Under the pieces are notes generated by a model. It was not told where the DNA came from. It saw nothing but the letters and a program-made list of their open reading frames with translations, and did not search any database. From CAYONP01 sp964405335 (GTDB lineage: Bacteria; Armatimonadota; UBA10988): a stretch of DNA of 40,671 nucleotides. Shown here piece by piece: positions 1 to 7,533 of the stretch. The first letter of the stretch is position 1. The number at the start of each line of letters is the position of its first letter. The stretch is from positions 1 to 40,671 of the forward strand of contig CAYONP010000050.1 in the NCBI GenBank assembly GCA_964405335.1. The letters run 5' to 3'. The position numbers and the translations under genes were made by a program.

Positions 1-23
1 GCTGTCCAGCAGCTCGTCGGCGG

Positions 24-46
24 CACTGGCGGGCAAGCCGCCAGTG
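24..46. other. Perfect hairpin near the left edge
   Basis: A 9-bp perfect inverted repeat (CACTGGCGG / CCGCCAGTG) encloses a 5-base loop. It lies about 50 bases beyond the stop of the leftmost minus-strand gene. There is no T-run on either side, so it is not a typical intrinsic terminator. I see no convincing gene in bases 1-99. Confidence 0.35.
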
Positions 47-99
47 GCACCGTGCGGGCACTTTGGGGCCCGGAGCGAACGCCTACGCCGAGCCGCCCG

Positions 100-315
100 T
101 CATCGCGGCAGACTAAGCGCCGCCAGCACGAACGCGGCGGCCGCGCCGAACGCCACCGCGGCGCGCAGCGCCCACCTGGCCGCCGGCCGCATCCGCGGGT
201 AGGGCACCGGCCAGGTGTGGGTCAGCCGGCCCCAGCTCGTCGCGGGGAGGCCGGCGGCGCGGGCCAGCCAGAGCCCGGCGAACAGCCAAAACAGCGCCAC
301 CGGCAGGGAGTTCAC
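100..315 (-). CDS. Small hypothetical membrane protein (71 aa)
   Basis: I do not recognise this protein. It has a hydrophobic N-terminal stretch (about residues 4-22) and a second one near the C-terminus (about 46-67), separated by a polar segment rich in Pro and Arg, which suggests two membrane segments. The start is GTG, and it overlaps the stop of the upstream thioesterase gene as GTGA, a common sign of translational coupling. It is the last gene of the three-gene operon read from the promoter at 1549-1576. The coupling and the membrane-like composition make a real gene likely, but its short length leaves room for doubt. Confidence 0.55.
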   Translation of the reverse strand: MNSLPVALFWLFAGLWLARAAGLPATSWGRLTHTWPVPYPRMRPAARWALRAAVAFGAAAAFVLAALSLPR

Positions 316-725
316 GCCTCGCTCCGCATCAACCTGCGCAGTGAATCGACCATCGGCTCGGGCAGGCGGACCACGCGCCGTGCGGCGACGTCGATGGCCG
401 CGAAGGTGGTTCGGCCGGTGACACAGACGGCCGGCTCGCCGTTCCGCCGCACGGCATAGCCCAGCGTGATCTTCGCCCGGCCGACGTCGAGCGGGGTGAC
501 CTCGGTTTCGAGCAGGTCGCCGTACCAGGTCGGCGCGTGGAAGTCGAGCGACGCAGCGCTGATCACGAACACGATGCCGGCCTCGCGCTGGAGCGCCGCG
601 ACGTCGCAGCCGGCGGCGTAGAGCAGCTCGGTGCGGGCCTGCTCGAACAGGCGCAGGTAGTTGCCGTGATAGACCACACCGGCCATGTCGGTATCGGCAT
701 AGAGGACGCGGTAGCGGCTGACCAC
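312..725 (-). CDS. Acyl-CoA thioesterase, YbgC/4-hydroxybenzoyl-CoA thioesterase family
   Basis: A single hot-dog-fold domain fills the 137 residues, the usual length for the family. The N-terminal motif DTDMAGVVYHGNY (about residues 11-23) is the family active-site signature; the second Asp (about residue 13) corresponds to the catalytic carboxylate of 4-hydroxybenzoyl-CoA thioesterases. Such enzymes hydrolyse acyl-CoA or aryl-CoA thioesters in the cytoplasm; YbgC itself is linked to the Tol-Pal envelope system. No Tol-Pal genes are visible here, so the substrate is open. The start is GTG, four bases after the stop of the TIM-barrel gene, and the end overlaps the next gene by four bases, so this is the middle gene of an operon. 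Confidence 0.9.
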   Translation of the reverse strand: MVSRYRVLYADTDMAGVVYHGNYLRLFEQARTELLYAAGCDVAALQREAGIVFVISAASLDFHAPTWYGDLLETEVTPLDVGRAKITLGYAVRRNGEPAVCVTGRTTFAAIDVAARRVVRLPEPMVDSLRRLMRSEA

Positions 726-729
726 GCGC

Positions 730-1506
730 TCAGGCCGCCCAGTGCGTGTGGTAGGCAGCGAGCGCCTCGCGGCAGGTGTCGGCCGGGTCGGCCTCGGACT
801 GCGGGATGCTGATCACCAGCGGGCCGAGATAGCCGACGCTGTCGAGGATCTCGCGGATCTCCTCGAAGTCGACATCGCCCTGGCCGGGCAGTAGGTGACG
901 GTGAGTCCGGTTGGCCACGTCGGCCACCTGCACGTGGGCCAGCTTCGGGCCGAGCTGATAGACGGCCCAGGAGAGGTCGTCGGCGGTGATGCTGGCATGG
1001 GCGATATCGAGCGTGCCGGCGACCGATGGGTGGGCGCACTCGCGGATCAGCTTGACTAGATCCTCGGACGAGCGGACGACCAGTCCGGGCTGCGGTCGGA
1101 CGGCGAGTCGCGCGCCGTGGGCGGCGCAGAGGCCGGCCAGCTCGAGATAGAGCTGCACCGCCTCGTCCCACTGGGCCGGCAGGCGGGCCGGCTCTTCGCG
1201 GCGCGAGGCGACGATGAACAGCTTGGCGCCGAAGTGCGGCAGCAGCTCGATGGCGGCGTAGGTTCGACGGCGGCGCACCTCGAGCTGGTCTTCGAGCCCG
1301 AGGTAGGCGACGGCCGAGAGCTCGAGGCCGAGCTCATCGACCATGGCGCGGACTTCCCGGGCACGCTCGGGCGTGAGGCTGCTCGGCTCCAGGTCGGGAT
1401 GCTCGAGGTTCAACTCGACGGCGTGGTAACCGGCCTCGGCGATCGTTTCCAGGGCCGCACGGATTGGCCGGTCCGCGAAGCCTACCGTCCGATATCCGAT
1501 CTTCAA
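730..1506 (-). CDS. Sugar phosphate isomerase/epimerase-like TIM-barrel protein
   Basis: The 258-residue protein belongs to the xylose-isomerase-like TIM-barrel (AP endonuclease 2) superfamily. It opens with MKIGYRTVGF and has the family segments GYHAVELN (strand 2), TLDIAHA, HVQVADV and LLPGQGDVDFEEI. Members usually bind a divalent metal through Glu, Asp, His and Glu. Here the Asp (LDIAHA) and His (HVQVAD) are present. The first Glu position reads LAVRPQPG and the last reads VISIPQ, so both Glu ligands appear lost. It may be a non-metal or altered-specificity member. The start is TTG with GAGGA seven bases upstream. It is the first gene of the operon behind the promoter at 1549-1576. Confidence 0.8.
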   Translation of the reverse strand: MKIGYRTVGFADRPIRAALETIAEAGYHAVELNLEHPDLEPSSLTPERAREVRAMVDELGLELSAVAYLGLEDQLEVRRRRTYAAIELLPHFGAKLFIVASRREEPARLPAQWDEAVQLYLELAGLCAAHGARLAVRPQPGLVVRSSEDLVKLIRECAHPSVAGTLDIAHASITADDLSWAVYQLGPKLAHVQVADVANRTHRHLLPGQGDVDFEEIREILDSVGYLGPLVISIPQSEADPADTCREALAAYHTHWAA

Positions 1507-1548
1507 GACGGCGTCCTCGGGGGCGCGACGCCCCTCCTGACCCGGCCG

Positions 1549-1576
1549 AGTATAGCGGACAACGGCTAACTGTCAA
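1549..1576 (-). promoter_or_regulatory. Sigma-70-type promoter for the TIM-barrel operon
   Basis: Read on the minus strand: TTGACA (1571-1576), a 16-base spacer, and TATACT (1549-1554). Transcription would start near 1542, about 36 bases before the TTG start at 1506. Both hexamers match consensus closely, which stands out in such GC-rich DNA. Confidence 0.7.
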
Positions 1577-1656
1577 CCGAATCGGCCACCCGATCGCCCG
1601 TGCCCGCGCCGGCCGCTAACCGGCTGGTAACACGCTCGGAAAGCGGCTTCGCGGCG

Positions 1657-1685
1657 TTGACAGGAGGGCGGCACGCCGGTATCAT
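1657..1685 (+). promoter_or_regulatory. Sigma-70-type promoter for the ROK kinase gene
   Basis: TTGACA (1657-1662), a 17-base spacer and TATCAT (1680-1685). The predicted start near 1692 leaves a leader of about 20 bases before the ATG at 1713. It diverges from the promoter at 1549-1576, about 80 bases away. Confidence 0.7.
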
Positions 1686-1712
1686 GCCGCCGTCGGGTCG
1701 GGTAGCTGGTCG

Positions 1713-2708
1713 ATGTCGATCCACGTGCCACCAGTCGATCGTTCGCGCGCCGTCGCCGCCGGCGTCGACATCGGCGGCACCTTCATCAAGGTCGGTCTGG
1801 TCGACCGCGACGGCCGGGTGCTCCACCGGGTCGAGCAGCCGTCCGAGGCCGAGCGCGGGTTCGACCACTTCGTCGACCGCATCGGCCAGACGCTCGAGCT
1901 GGCGCTGCGCGATGGCGGCGACGGCCCGGCCGGCATCGGCGTCGGCTATCCTGGCACTGTCTATCCCGACACCGGTCTGATTTCGGGCAGCCCGAACATC
2001 CCCGGCAGCGAGGGGCGCAATCTGGTCGAGCCGCTGGTCGAGCGGTTCGGCCGCGCGGTGCTGCCGATCAACGATGCCTCGGGCGCGACGCTGGGCGAGT
2101 GCCGCTACGGCGTCGGCCGCGGGCAGGCGGTGCGCGATCTGGTCATGTTCACCATGGGCACCGGCATCGGCGGCGGCGTGGTGATCGACGGCCGCGTGCT
2201 CTACGGCGCGCACCACCAGGGCAGCGAGCTGGGTCACATGGTGGTCGATCCGTCCGGCCCGCTGTGCGGCTGCGGGCAGTTCGGCTGTCTCGAGGCCTTC
2301 TGCGGCACCGCCGGCATCCTGCGCCGCGCCCAGGCCAAGCTGCAGTCGGGCCGGCCGAGCCTGCTGCGCGAGACGATGCGTGAGTTCGAGTCGCCCGAGC
2401 TGACGCCGCGCATGATCAGCGAGGCGGCCGAGCAGGGCGACGCGGTCGCGCTCGAGGTCTGGGCCGACGTCGGCTACTACATGGGCCTCGGCTGCGTCAC
2501 GGCGATTAACTTCGTCGACCCCGAGCTGATTGTCATCGGCGGCCAGGTGGCCAAGGCCGGTGCGCCGCTGTTCGACGCCATCCGGCGCACCGTCCGCTCG
2601 CGCGCGCGGCTGAACCCGTGGCCGTGGCGCAACATCCTGCCGGCCTCGCTGGGCGAGGACGCCGGGATCATCGGCGCGGCCGCCGTCGTGCTCCAGGATT
2701 TGGACTGA
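1713..2708 (+). CDS. ROK family sugar kinase (glucokinase-like)
   Basis: The 331-residue protein has the ROK layout. An N-terminal ATP-binding motif AGVDIGGTFIK lies at about 16-26. The catalytic Asp sits in INDASG (about 119-124), and the second phosphate motif GTGIGGG at about 150. GSELGH (about 170-175) is followed by the zinc-binding signature CGCGQFGCLE (Cys185, 187 and 192). All key kinase residues are present, so it is an active hexose or N-acylhexosamine kinase rather than a ROK repressor, and it lacks an N-terminal helix-turn-helix. A NagA-family deacetylase lies 3.7 kb away, which fits amino-sugar salvage, but the sugar cannot be read from sequence. Mfd follows after 69 bases and may share its transcript. 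Confidence 0.92.
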   Translation: MSIHVPPVDRSRAVAAGVDIGGTFIKVGLVDRDGRVLHRVEQPSEAERGFDHFVDRIGQTLELALRDGGDGPAGIGVGYPGTVYPDTGLISGSPNIPGSEGRNLVEPLVERFGRAVLPINDASGATLGECRYGVGRGQAVRDLVMFTMGTGIGGGVVIDGRVLYGAHHQGSELGHMVVDPSGPLCGCGQFGCLEAFCGTAGILRRAQAKLQSGRPSLLRETMREFESPELTPRMISEAAEQGDAVALEVWADVGYYMGLGCVTAINFVDPELIVIGGQVAKAGAPLFDAIRRTVRSRARLNPWPWRNILPASLGEDAGIIGAAAVVLQDLD

Positions 2709-2734
2709 ACCGACCGGCAAAGCGGCTGTCAAGA

Positions 2735-2757
2735 CCCGTGGCGCAGCGCGTCACGGG
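2735..2757 (+). terminator. Strong hairpin between the ROK gene and mfd
   Basis: CCCGTG (2735-2740) pairs with CACGGG (2752-2757), and the stem continues inward through GCGC/GCGT (one G-U) to a three-base AGC loop, about 10 bp in all. What follows is ATAAGCTATTT, not a clear T-run. It could be a weak terminator, an mRNA-stabilising hairpin, or part of the mfd leader. Confidence 0.35.
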
Positions 2758-2777
2758 ATAAGCTATTTGGGGAGACG

Positions 2778-5700
2778 ATGCAAGCACTCATCTCGCTGAT
2801 TGAGCAACTGCCGGGCGCCGCCATGGTGCGCGAGCGGCTGGCCGCGGGGGAGACCATCCGCGCCGCCGGCCTGGGCGGCTCGGCCCGCGCGCTGCTCGCC
2901 GCCGGGCTGTTCCGCGGCCTGCACCGCACGATGTTGATCGTCTGCCCATCCACGCGCGCGGCGGAGGAGTGGTACAGCGACCTGCACCTGAGCGTGCGCG
3001 GCGAGACCGACGACCTCGCGCCGCCGCTGCGCCTGTTCCCCAGCCTGCCGACCCTGCTCTATGGCGATGTCGGGCTCGATGCCGAGCGCGTCGGTCAGCG
3101 GCTCGACACCATGGAGGCGCTGCTGCGCGGCGAGCCGACCATCGTCGTCGCGCCGCTCTCGGCGCTGTTGCATCGGACCATTCCGCCGACGGCCATGCAG
3201 GGCAGCGAGCTGCACCTCGAGGTCGGCCAGACGCTGGCGCCCGAGCGCCTCATCGCCGACCTGACCGAGCGCGGCTACACCCGCCACGAACCGGTGCTGA
3301 TGGCCGGCCAGTGCGCGCTGCGGGGTGGGATTGTCGATGTCTATCCCATCACCGCGCCGCAGCCGCTGCGGGTCGAGTTCTGGGGCGACGAGATCGAGTC
3401 GATCCGCTACTTCGACGTCAACTCGCAGCGCTCGACCCGGCCGCAGGAGCGGTTCACCGTCACCGTCTCGCGCGAGAGCATCCGCACCCGGGCGCTCGAC
3501 GCCCACGTGGTGGCCGAGATTGCCGACGCCTGCGAGCGACAGGCGACCAAGCTCGCCGAGGCCGGCCGCACGCTCGAGGCGAAACGGCTCCGCGCGCGGG
3601 TGACCGACGACCTGCGCCGGCTCGAGGGCGAGGAGCCATTCGACGGCAGCGACCACTACCTGCCCTACCTGTACGACGAGGTGGCGACGCTGATCGACTA
3701 CCTGCCGTCGCGGACGCTGGTCCTGGTCGACGAGCCGGACCAACTCGCCGCGCGGGCCGAGGCGTTGCGCGAGGAGGTTGGCGAGGTCTACCGGGCCAAG
3801 CTGAGCGCCGGCGCGCTGCTGGCCCTGCCCGGTTCGCTCTACCTCGCCCACGACCCGGCCCGGCCGCTGTGGCAGCGGTTCCCCACCGTCTACTTCACCG
3901 CCGACGACGCACCGACCGAGGCGGCACCGCTGCGGGTCGACGCGCACTTCGACGCCGAGCCGGCGACCGATTTCGAGGGCGATCTCGACGCCGCCGTCGC
4001 CGCGCTCGCCGACTGGCGCGACGAGGGCTACCGCGTGCTGGTGACCACGCACCAGGTCGGCCGACTGCGCCAGGTGCTGGGCACCCGCGGCGTGGGCGAG
4101 GTGGCCGAGATCGACGCCGACACCGCGCCGCGGGCCGGGCGGGTGCAGGTGATCGACCAGCGCCTGGCCGCCGGCTTCCGCTCGCCCGCCCTGGGCCTGG
4201 CGGTGCTGACCGACCATGAGCTGTTCGGTTGGCGCCGCTCGCGGACGGCGGCTTCGCACACCCGGGCCCATCGCGGCAGCACGGCGCTGGCCAGCCTGAC
4301 CGAGCTGACCCCGGGCGACTACGTGGTCCACCTCCACCACGGCATCGGGGTCTATGCGGGGCTGGTCACGCGCACCGTCGGCGAGGTCGAGCGCGACTAC
4401 CTGCAGGTCGATTACGACGGCTCCGACAGGCTCTTCGTGCCGGTCACCGAGCTCGACCGGCTGCAGAAGTACATCGCCGGCGAGGGGGTGGTGCCGCGGC
4501 TCAACGGACTGGGCGACAACCGCTGGAAGCGGACGCGGAAGAAGGCCCGCGAGAAGGCCGAGCGGATCGCGCGCGAGCTGCTCCAGCTCTATGCCAAGCG
4601 GAGCCAGGCGCCGGGGATCGCTTTCTCGGCCGACAGCAAGCGGCAACAGGCGATGGAGGCGGCCTTTATCTACGAGGAGACGCCCGATCAGGTCAAGGCG
4701 ATCGAGGCCATCAAGCGCGACATGGAACACGCCGAGCCGATGGACCGCCTGCTCTGCGGCGACGTCGGCTTCGGCAAGACCGAGGTCGCGGTGCGGGCGG
4801 CGTTCAAGGCCGTCGAAGACCGCTATCAGGTCGCCGTACTGGTGCCCACCACGGTGCTGGCGCAGCAGCACTACGCGACGTTTGCCGAGCGGATGAGCGC
4901 GTTTGGGGTCAAGGTCGAGGTGCTCAGCCGCTTCCGCAGCCGGCGCGAGCAGGTCGAGGTGCTCGACGGCGTGCGCGACGGCTCGGTGCAGGTGGTCATC
5001 GGCACGCACCGCCTGCTCTCCGAGGACATCGAGTTCCGCAACCTCGGCCTGCTGGTGATTGACGAGGAGCAGCGCTTTGGGGTCAAGCACAAAGAGAAGA
5101 CCAAGGAGTTGAAGCTCGGCGTCGACGTGCTGACCATGACCGCCACGCCGATCCCCCGCACGCTCAACGCCTCGCTGATTGGCGTGCGCGAGCTGAGCCT
5201 GCTGAGCGACCCGCCGGTCGGGCGGCTGCCGGTGACCACCACCGTCGCCGAACGCGACGACCAGACGCTGCGCGAGGCCATCCTGCGCGAGATGGAGCGC
5301 GACGGACAGGTCTACTTCCTGCACAACCGGGTGCGCAGCATCGAGCGCGCCGCGCAGCAGATCGAGCGGCTGGTGCCGACCGCGCGGATCGGCATCGCGC
5401 ACGGCCAGATGCCCGAAGACGAGCTCGAGGAGGTGATGGTCGAGATGTACGCCGGCCGGTTCGATGTGCTGGTCTGCACCAGCATCATCGAGAGCGGATT
5501 GGACATCCCGAACGTGAACACGATCATCGTCGACCACTGCGACCAGTTCGGCCTGGCGCAGCTCTACCAGCTCATCGGCCGCGTCGGCCGGCGCGAGCGC
5601 CAGGCCTATGCCTACCTGCTCCACGCGCGGCACAAGCAGTTGACGCCCGAGGCCGAGCGGCGGATCGAGGCGATCTGCGAGCTACGCGACTTGGGCAGCG

Positions 5701-6365
5701 GGTTCGAGATTGCGCTGCGCGACCTCGAAATCCGCGGTGCGGGCAACCTGCTCGGCATGCAGCAGAGCGGCTTCATGGAGGACGTCGGTTACGAGATGTT
5801 TACCCAGATGATCGCCGAGGCGCTGCGCATTCTCCACGGCGAGGAGGCCGAGCCGGAGTTCGCCTTCAGCGCCGAGGTCGAGCTGCCGGTCAAGGCCAAC
5901 CTGCCGCGCTTCTACGTCTCCGACGAGCGGCAGCGGATCGACCTCTACCGCCGGCTGAGCCAGATCCGCGACCCGGCCCAGATCGCCGAGCTCGAGCAGG
6001 AAGTGCGCGACCGCTTCGGCCGCCTGCCCGACGCAGCACGGAACCTGTTCCGCGGCGTACGAATCCGCTTTGTCGCCGACGAGGCCGGCCTGCACAGCCT
6101 GACCGCCAACGGCCGCACGCTGGTCGCTCGGTTCCACCCCGACCTGACCATGGACGCGCGCGAGATGCGGATCTTCAGCCGCGCCCTGGGCCGCGGCCTG
6201 GCCAACGGCCGCGTGCCGAAGCTGAAGCTGAGCAAGGACGCCCTGACCGCCGACCTGCGCGAGCCGGCCGTCTGGCACCCGCTCGACGCCGCCGAGGCGG
6301 TGCTCAACGTGATCCTCGGCGCCCGGCGCGAGGTCGGCGCCGGCGCCGAGCGGATGAGCGCCTAG
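2778..6365 (+). CDS. mfd: Transcription-repair coupling factor Mfd
   Basis: Mfd is the ATP-driven DNA translocase that removes RNA polymerase stalled at lesions and recruits UvrA. The 1195-residue length is normal. The N-terminal third is the UvrB-like region. A CarD/RID-type polymerase-interaction domain begins near residue 512 (GDYVVHLHHGIGVY). The superfamily 2 helicase core follows, with Walker A GDVGFGKTEVA (about 661-671), the DEEQ box (about 762-765), TATPIPRT and the motif VI region QLIGRVGRR. The C-terminal TRCF domain is present (FYVSDERQRIDLYRRL). GGGGAG sits three bases before the ATG. No break or frameshift is seen. The stop is one base from the stop of the convergent nagA-like gene. 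Confidence 0.97.
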   Translation: MQALISLIEQLPGAAMVRERLAAGETIRAAGLGGSARALLAAGLFRGLHRTMLIVCPSTRAAEEWYSDLHLSVRGETDDLAPPLRLFPSLPTLLYGDVGLDAERVGQRLDTMEALLRGEPTIVVAPLSALLHRTIPPTAMQGSELHLEVGQTLAPERLIADLTERGYTRHEPVLMAGQCALRGGIVDVYPITAPQPLRVEFWGDEIESIRYFDVNSQRSTRPQERFTVTVSRESIRTRALDAHVVAEIADACERQATKLAEAGRTLEAKRLRARVTDDLRRLEGEEPFDGSDHYLPYLYDEVATLIDYLPSRTLVLVDEPDQLAARAEALREEVGEVYRAKLSAGALLALPGSLYLAHDPARPLWQRFPTVYFTADDAPTEAAPLRVDAHFDAEPATDFEGDLDAAVAALADWRDEGYRVLVTTHQVGRLRQVLGTRGVGEVAEIDADTAPRAGRVQVIDQRLAAGFRSPALGLAVLTDHELFGWRRSRTAASHTRAHRGSTALASLTELTPGDYVVHLHHGIGVYAGLVTRTVGEVERDYLQVDYDGSDRLFVPVTELDRLQKYIAGEGVVPRLNGLGDNRWKRTRKKAREKAERIARELLQLYAKRSQAPGIAFSADSKRQQAMEAAFIYEETPDQVKAIEAIKRDMEHAEPMDRLLCGDVGFGKTEVAVRAAFKAVEDRYQVAVLVPTTVLAQQHYATFAERMSAFGVKVEVLSRFRSRREQVEVLDGVRDGSVQVVIGTHRLLSEDIEFRNLGLLVIDEEQRFGVKHKEKTKELKLGVDVLTMTATPIPRTLNASLIGVRELSLLSDPPVGRLPVTTTVAERDDQTLREAILREMERDGQVYFLHNRVRSIERAAQQIERLVPTARIGIAHGQMPEDELEEVMVEMYAGRFDVLVCTSIIESGLDIPNVNTIIVDHCDQFGLAQLYQLIGRVGRRERQAYAYLLHARHKQLTPEAERRIEAICELRDLGSGFEIALRDLEIRGAGNLLGMQQSGFMEDVGYEMFTQMIAEALRILHGEEAEPEFAFSAEVELPVKANLPRFYVSDERQRIDLYRRLSQIRDPAQIAELEQEVRDRFGRLPDAARNLFRGVRIRFVADEAGLHSLTANGRTLVARFHPDLTMDAREMRIFSRALGRGLANGRVPKLKLSKDALTADLREPAVWHPLDAAEAVLNVILGARREVGAGAERMSA

Positions 6366-6366
6366 C

Positions 6367-7533
6367 TCACGCCCGGTGGAGCACCTGGCCCGAGCAGATG
6401 GTGGCCACGACCTCGGCCGGGCCGTCACCCTCGGGCCAGCGGAAGAGGGTCAGGTCGGCCGGCTCACCGACGGCGACGCGGGGGGCGCGCAGGCCGACCG
6501 CCTCGGCCGCGACGCTGGTCACCGTGCCAATCACCGACTCCTCGCGCCAGCCGGTCACCCGCCGCAGGTTGGCCACGCCGACGTTGAGCAGGTGCCCCGC
6601 GCCGGCCAGGTAGGGCGTGCCGGCCAGGTTGACCCGGCCGTTCGGCAGCACCTCGTGCCGGCCCTGGTTGTACTGCCCGGCGGGCAGACCGCCGAGGCTG
6701 ACGATATCGGACACGACGACCAGCCGGCCGGCGCCCTTGACGCGCGCGATGCAGGTCAGCACGCTGGCCGGCAGGTGGTGCAGGTCGGCAATCACCCCGG
6801 CGGTCAGGCGGTCGTCGGCAAGCTGGTCCCACAGGTAGTTGGGATGCCGCGGCAGCTCGGCGTGGGCGCCATTGCCCAGGTGGGTCGACATGCTGGCGCC
6901 GGCCTGCACCGCGTCGCGGACCTGCTCGCCGGTCGGGGCGCAGTGCCCCAGGCTGACCGTGACGCCCGACTCGACCACGCGCTCGATCAGCCGCAGCGCG
7001 CCGGGCCGCTCGGGTGCCAGGGTGAGCAGCCGGATGCGGCCGCGCGCCGCCTCCTGCAGGCGTTGGAACAGCGACCAGTCGGGGTTGGTCACCGCCTCGG
7101 CCGGATGCGCACCGCGCGGGCCGTCCTCGGGCGAGATGAACGGGCCTTCGAGGTGCACGCCGGGCATCCGCGCCGCCAGGCCGGGCGAGCGCTCGATCGC
7201 GTCGGCGATGGCTTTCAGCGCCGTGCGCAGCGCGTCGGGCGTGTTGGTGGTCACCGTCGGCAGGAACCGCGCCGCGCCGCTCTCGGGGATCACCGCCGCC
7301 AGGTCCTCGACGACCGAGTAGTCGATCGCCGGCGCGCCGGCGCGGAACGAGCCGTTCAGGTCGATCCCGCGATAGCCGTTGACCTGCAAGTCGATCCAGC
7401 CGGGCGAAACGACACAGGTCTCGTCGCCCAGGTCAGGCGTGCCGGCCGCCGCGGTGACCGAACGGATCAGCCCATCTTCCAACTCGACGTCGACCACCTG
7501 AGCGTCACCGACGGATCTCCCTCGGACGCGCAT
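6367..7533 (-). CDS. nagA: N-acetylglucosamine-6-phosphate deacetylase (NagA family amidohydrolase)
   Basis: NagA removes the acetyl group from GlcNAc-6-phosphate in amino-sugar breakdown and wall recycling. The 388-residue protein has the metal-site motif HLEGPF (about 127-132), LTLAPE, the His motif SLGHCAPT, STHLGNGAH, the phosphosugar-site segment IADLHHLP and the catalytic Asp in VVSDIVSLGG. Several motifs deviate from the usual THLFNAM and ADGxH, so it may act on a related N-acetylated sugar. I start at the ATG, whose first base shares the TGATG junction with the upstream DUF512 gene; a GTG one codon earlier is possible. It is co-transcribed with that gene. Functionally it pairs with the ROK kinase across mfd. 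Confidence 0.85.
   Translation of the reverse strand: MRVRGRSVGDAQVVDVELEDGLIRSVTAAAGTPDLGDETCVVSPGWIDLQVNGYRGIDLNGSFRAGAPAIDYSVVEDLAAVIPESGAARFLPTVTTNTPDALRTALKAIADAIERSPGLAARMPGVHLEGPFISPEDGPRGAHPAEAVTNPDWSLFQRLQEAARGRIRLLTLAPERPGALRLIERVVESGVTVSLGHCAPTGEQVRDAVQAGASMSTHLGNGAHAELPRHPNYLWDQLADDRLTAGVIADLHHLPASVLTCIARVKGAGRLVVVSDIVSLGGLPAGQYNQGRHEVLPNGRVNLAGTPYLAGAGHLLNVGVANLRRVTGWREESVIGTVTSVAAEAVGLRAPRVAVGEPADLTLFRWPEGDGPAEVVATICSGQVLHRA

Noticed and set aside
3..116. Possible end of a plus-strand gene entering from the left (ending ANAYAEPPVIAAD)
   Set aside because: Upstream codons in this frame are Arg/His/Trp-rich and unlike coding sequence, and the frame overlaps the minus-strand gene end.
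2763..5633. Long antisense open frame (956 codons) over mfd
   Set aside because: It is rich in Arg, His, Gln, Leu and Val with no motifs, and lies fully opposite the well-supported mfd gene. Such frames are expected in GC-rich DNA.
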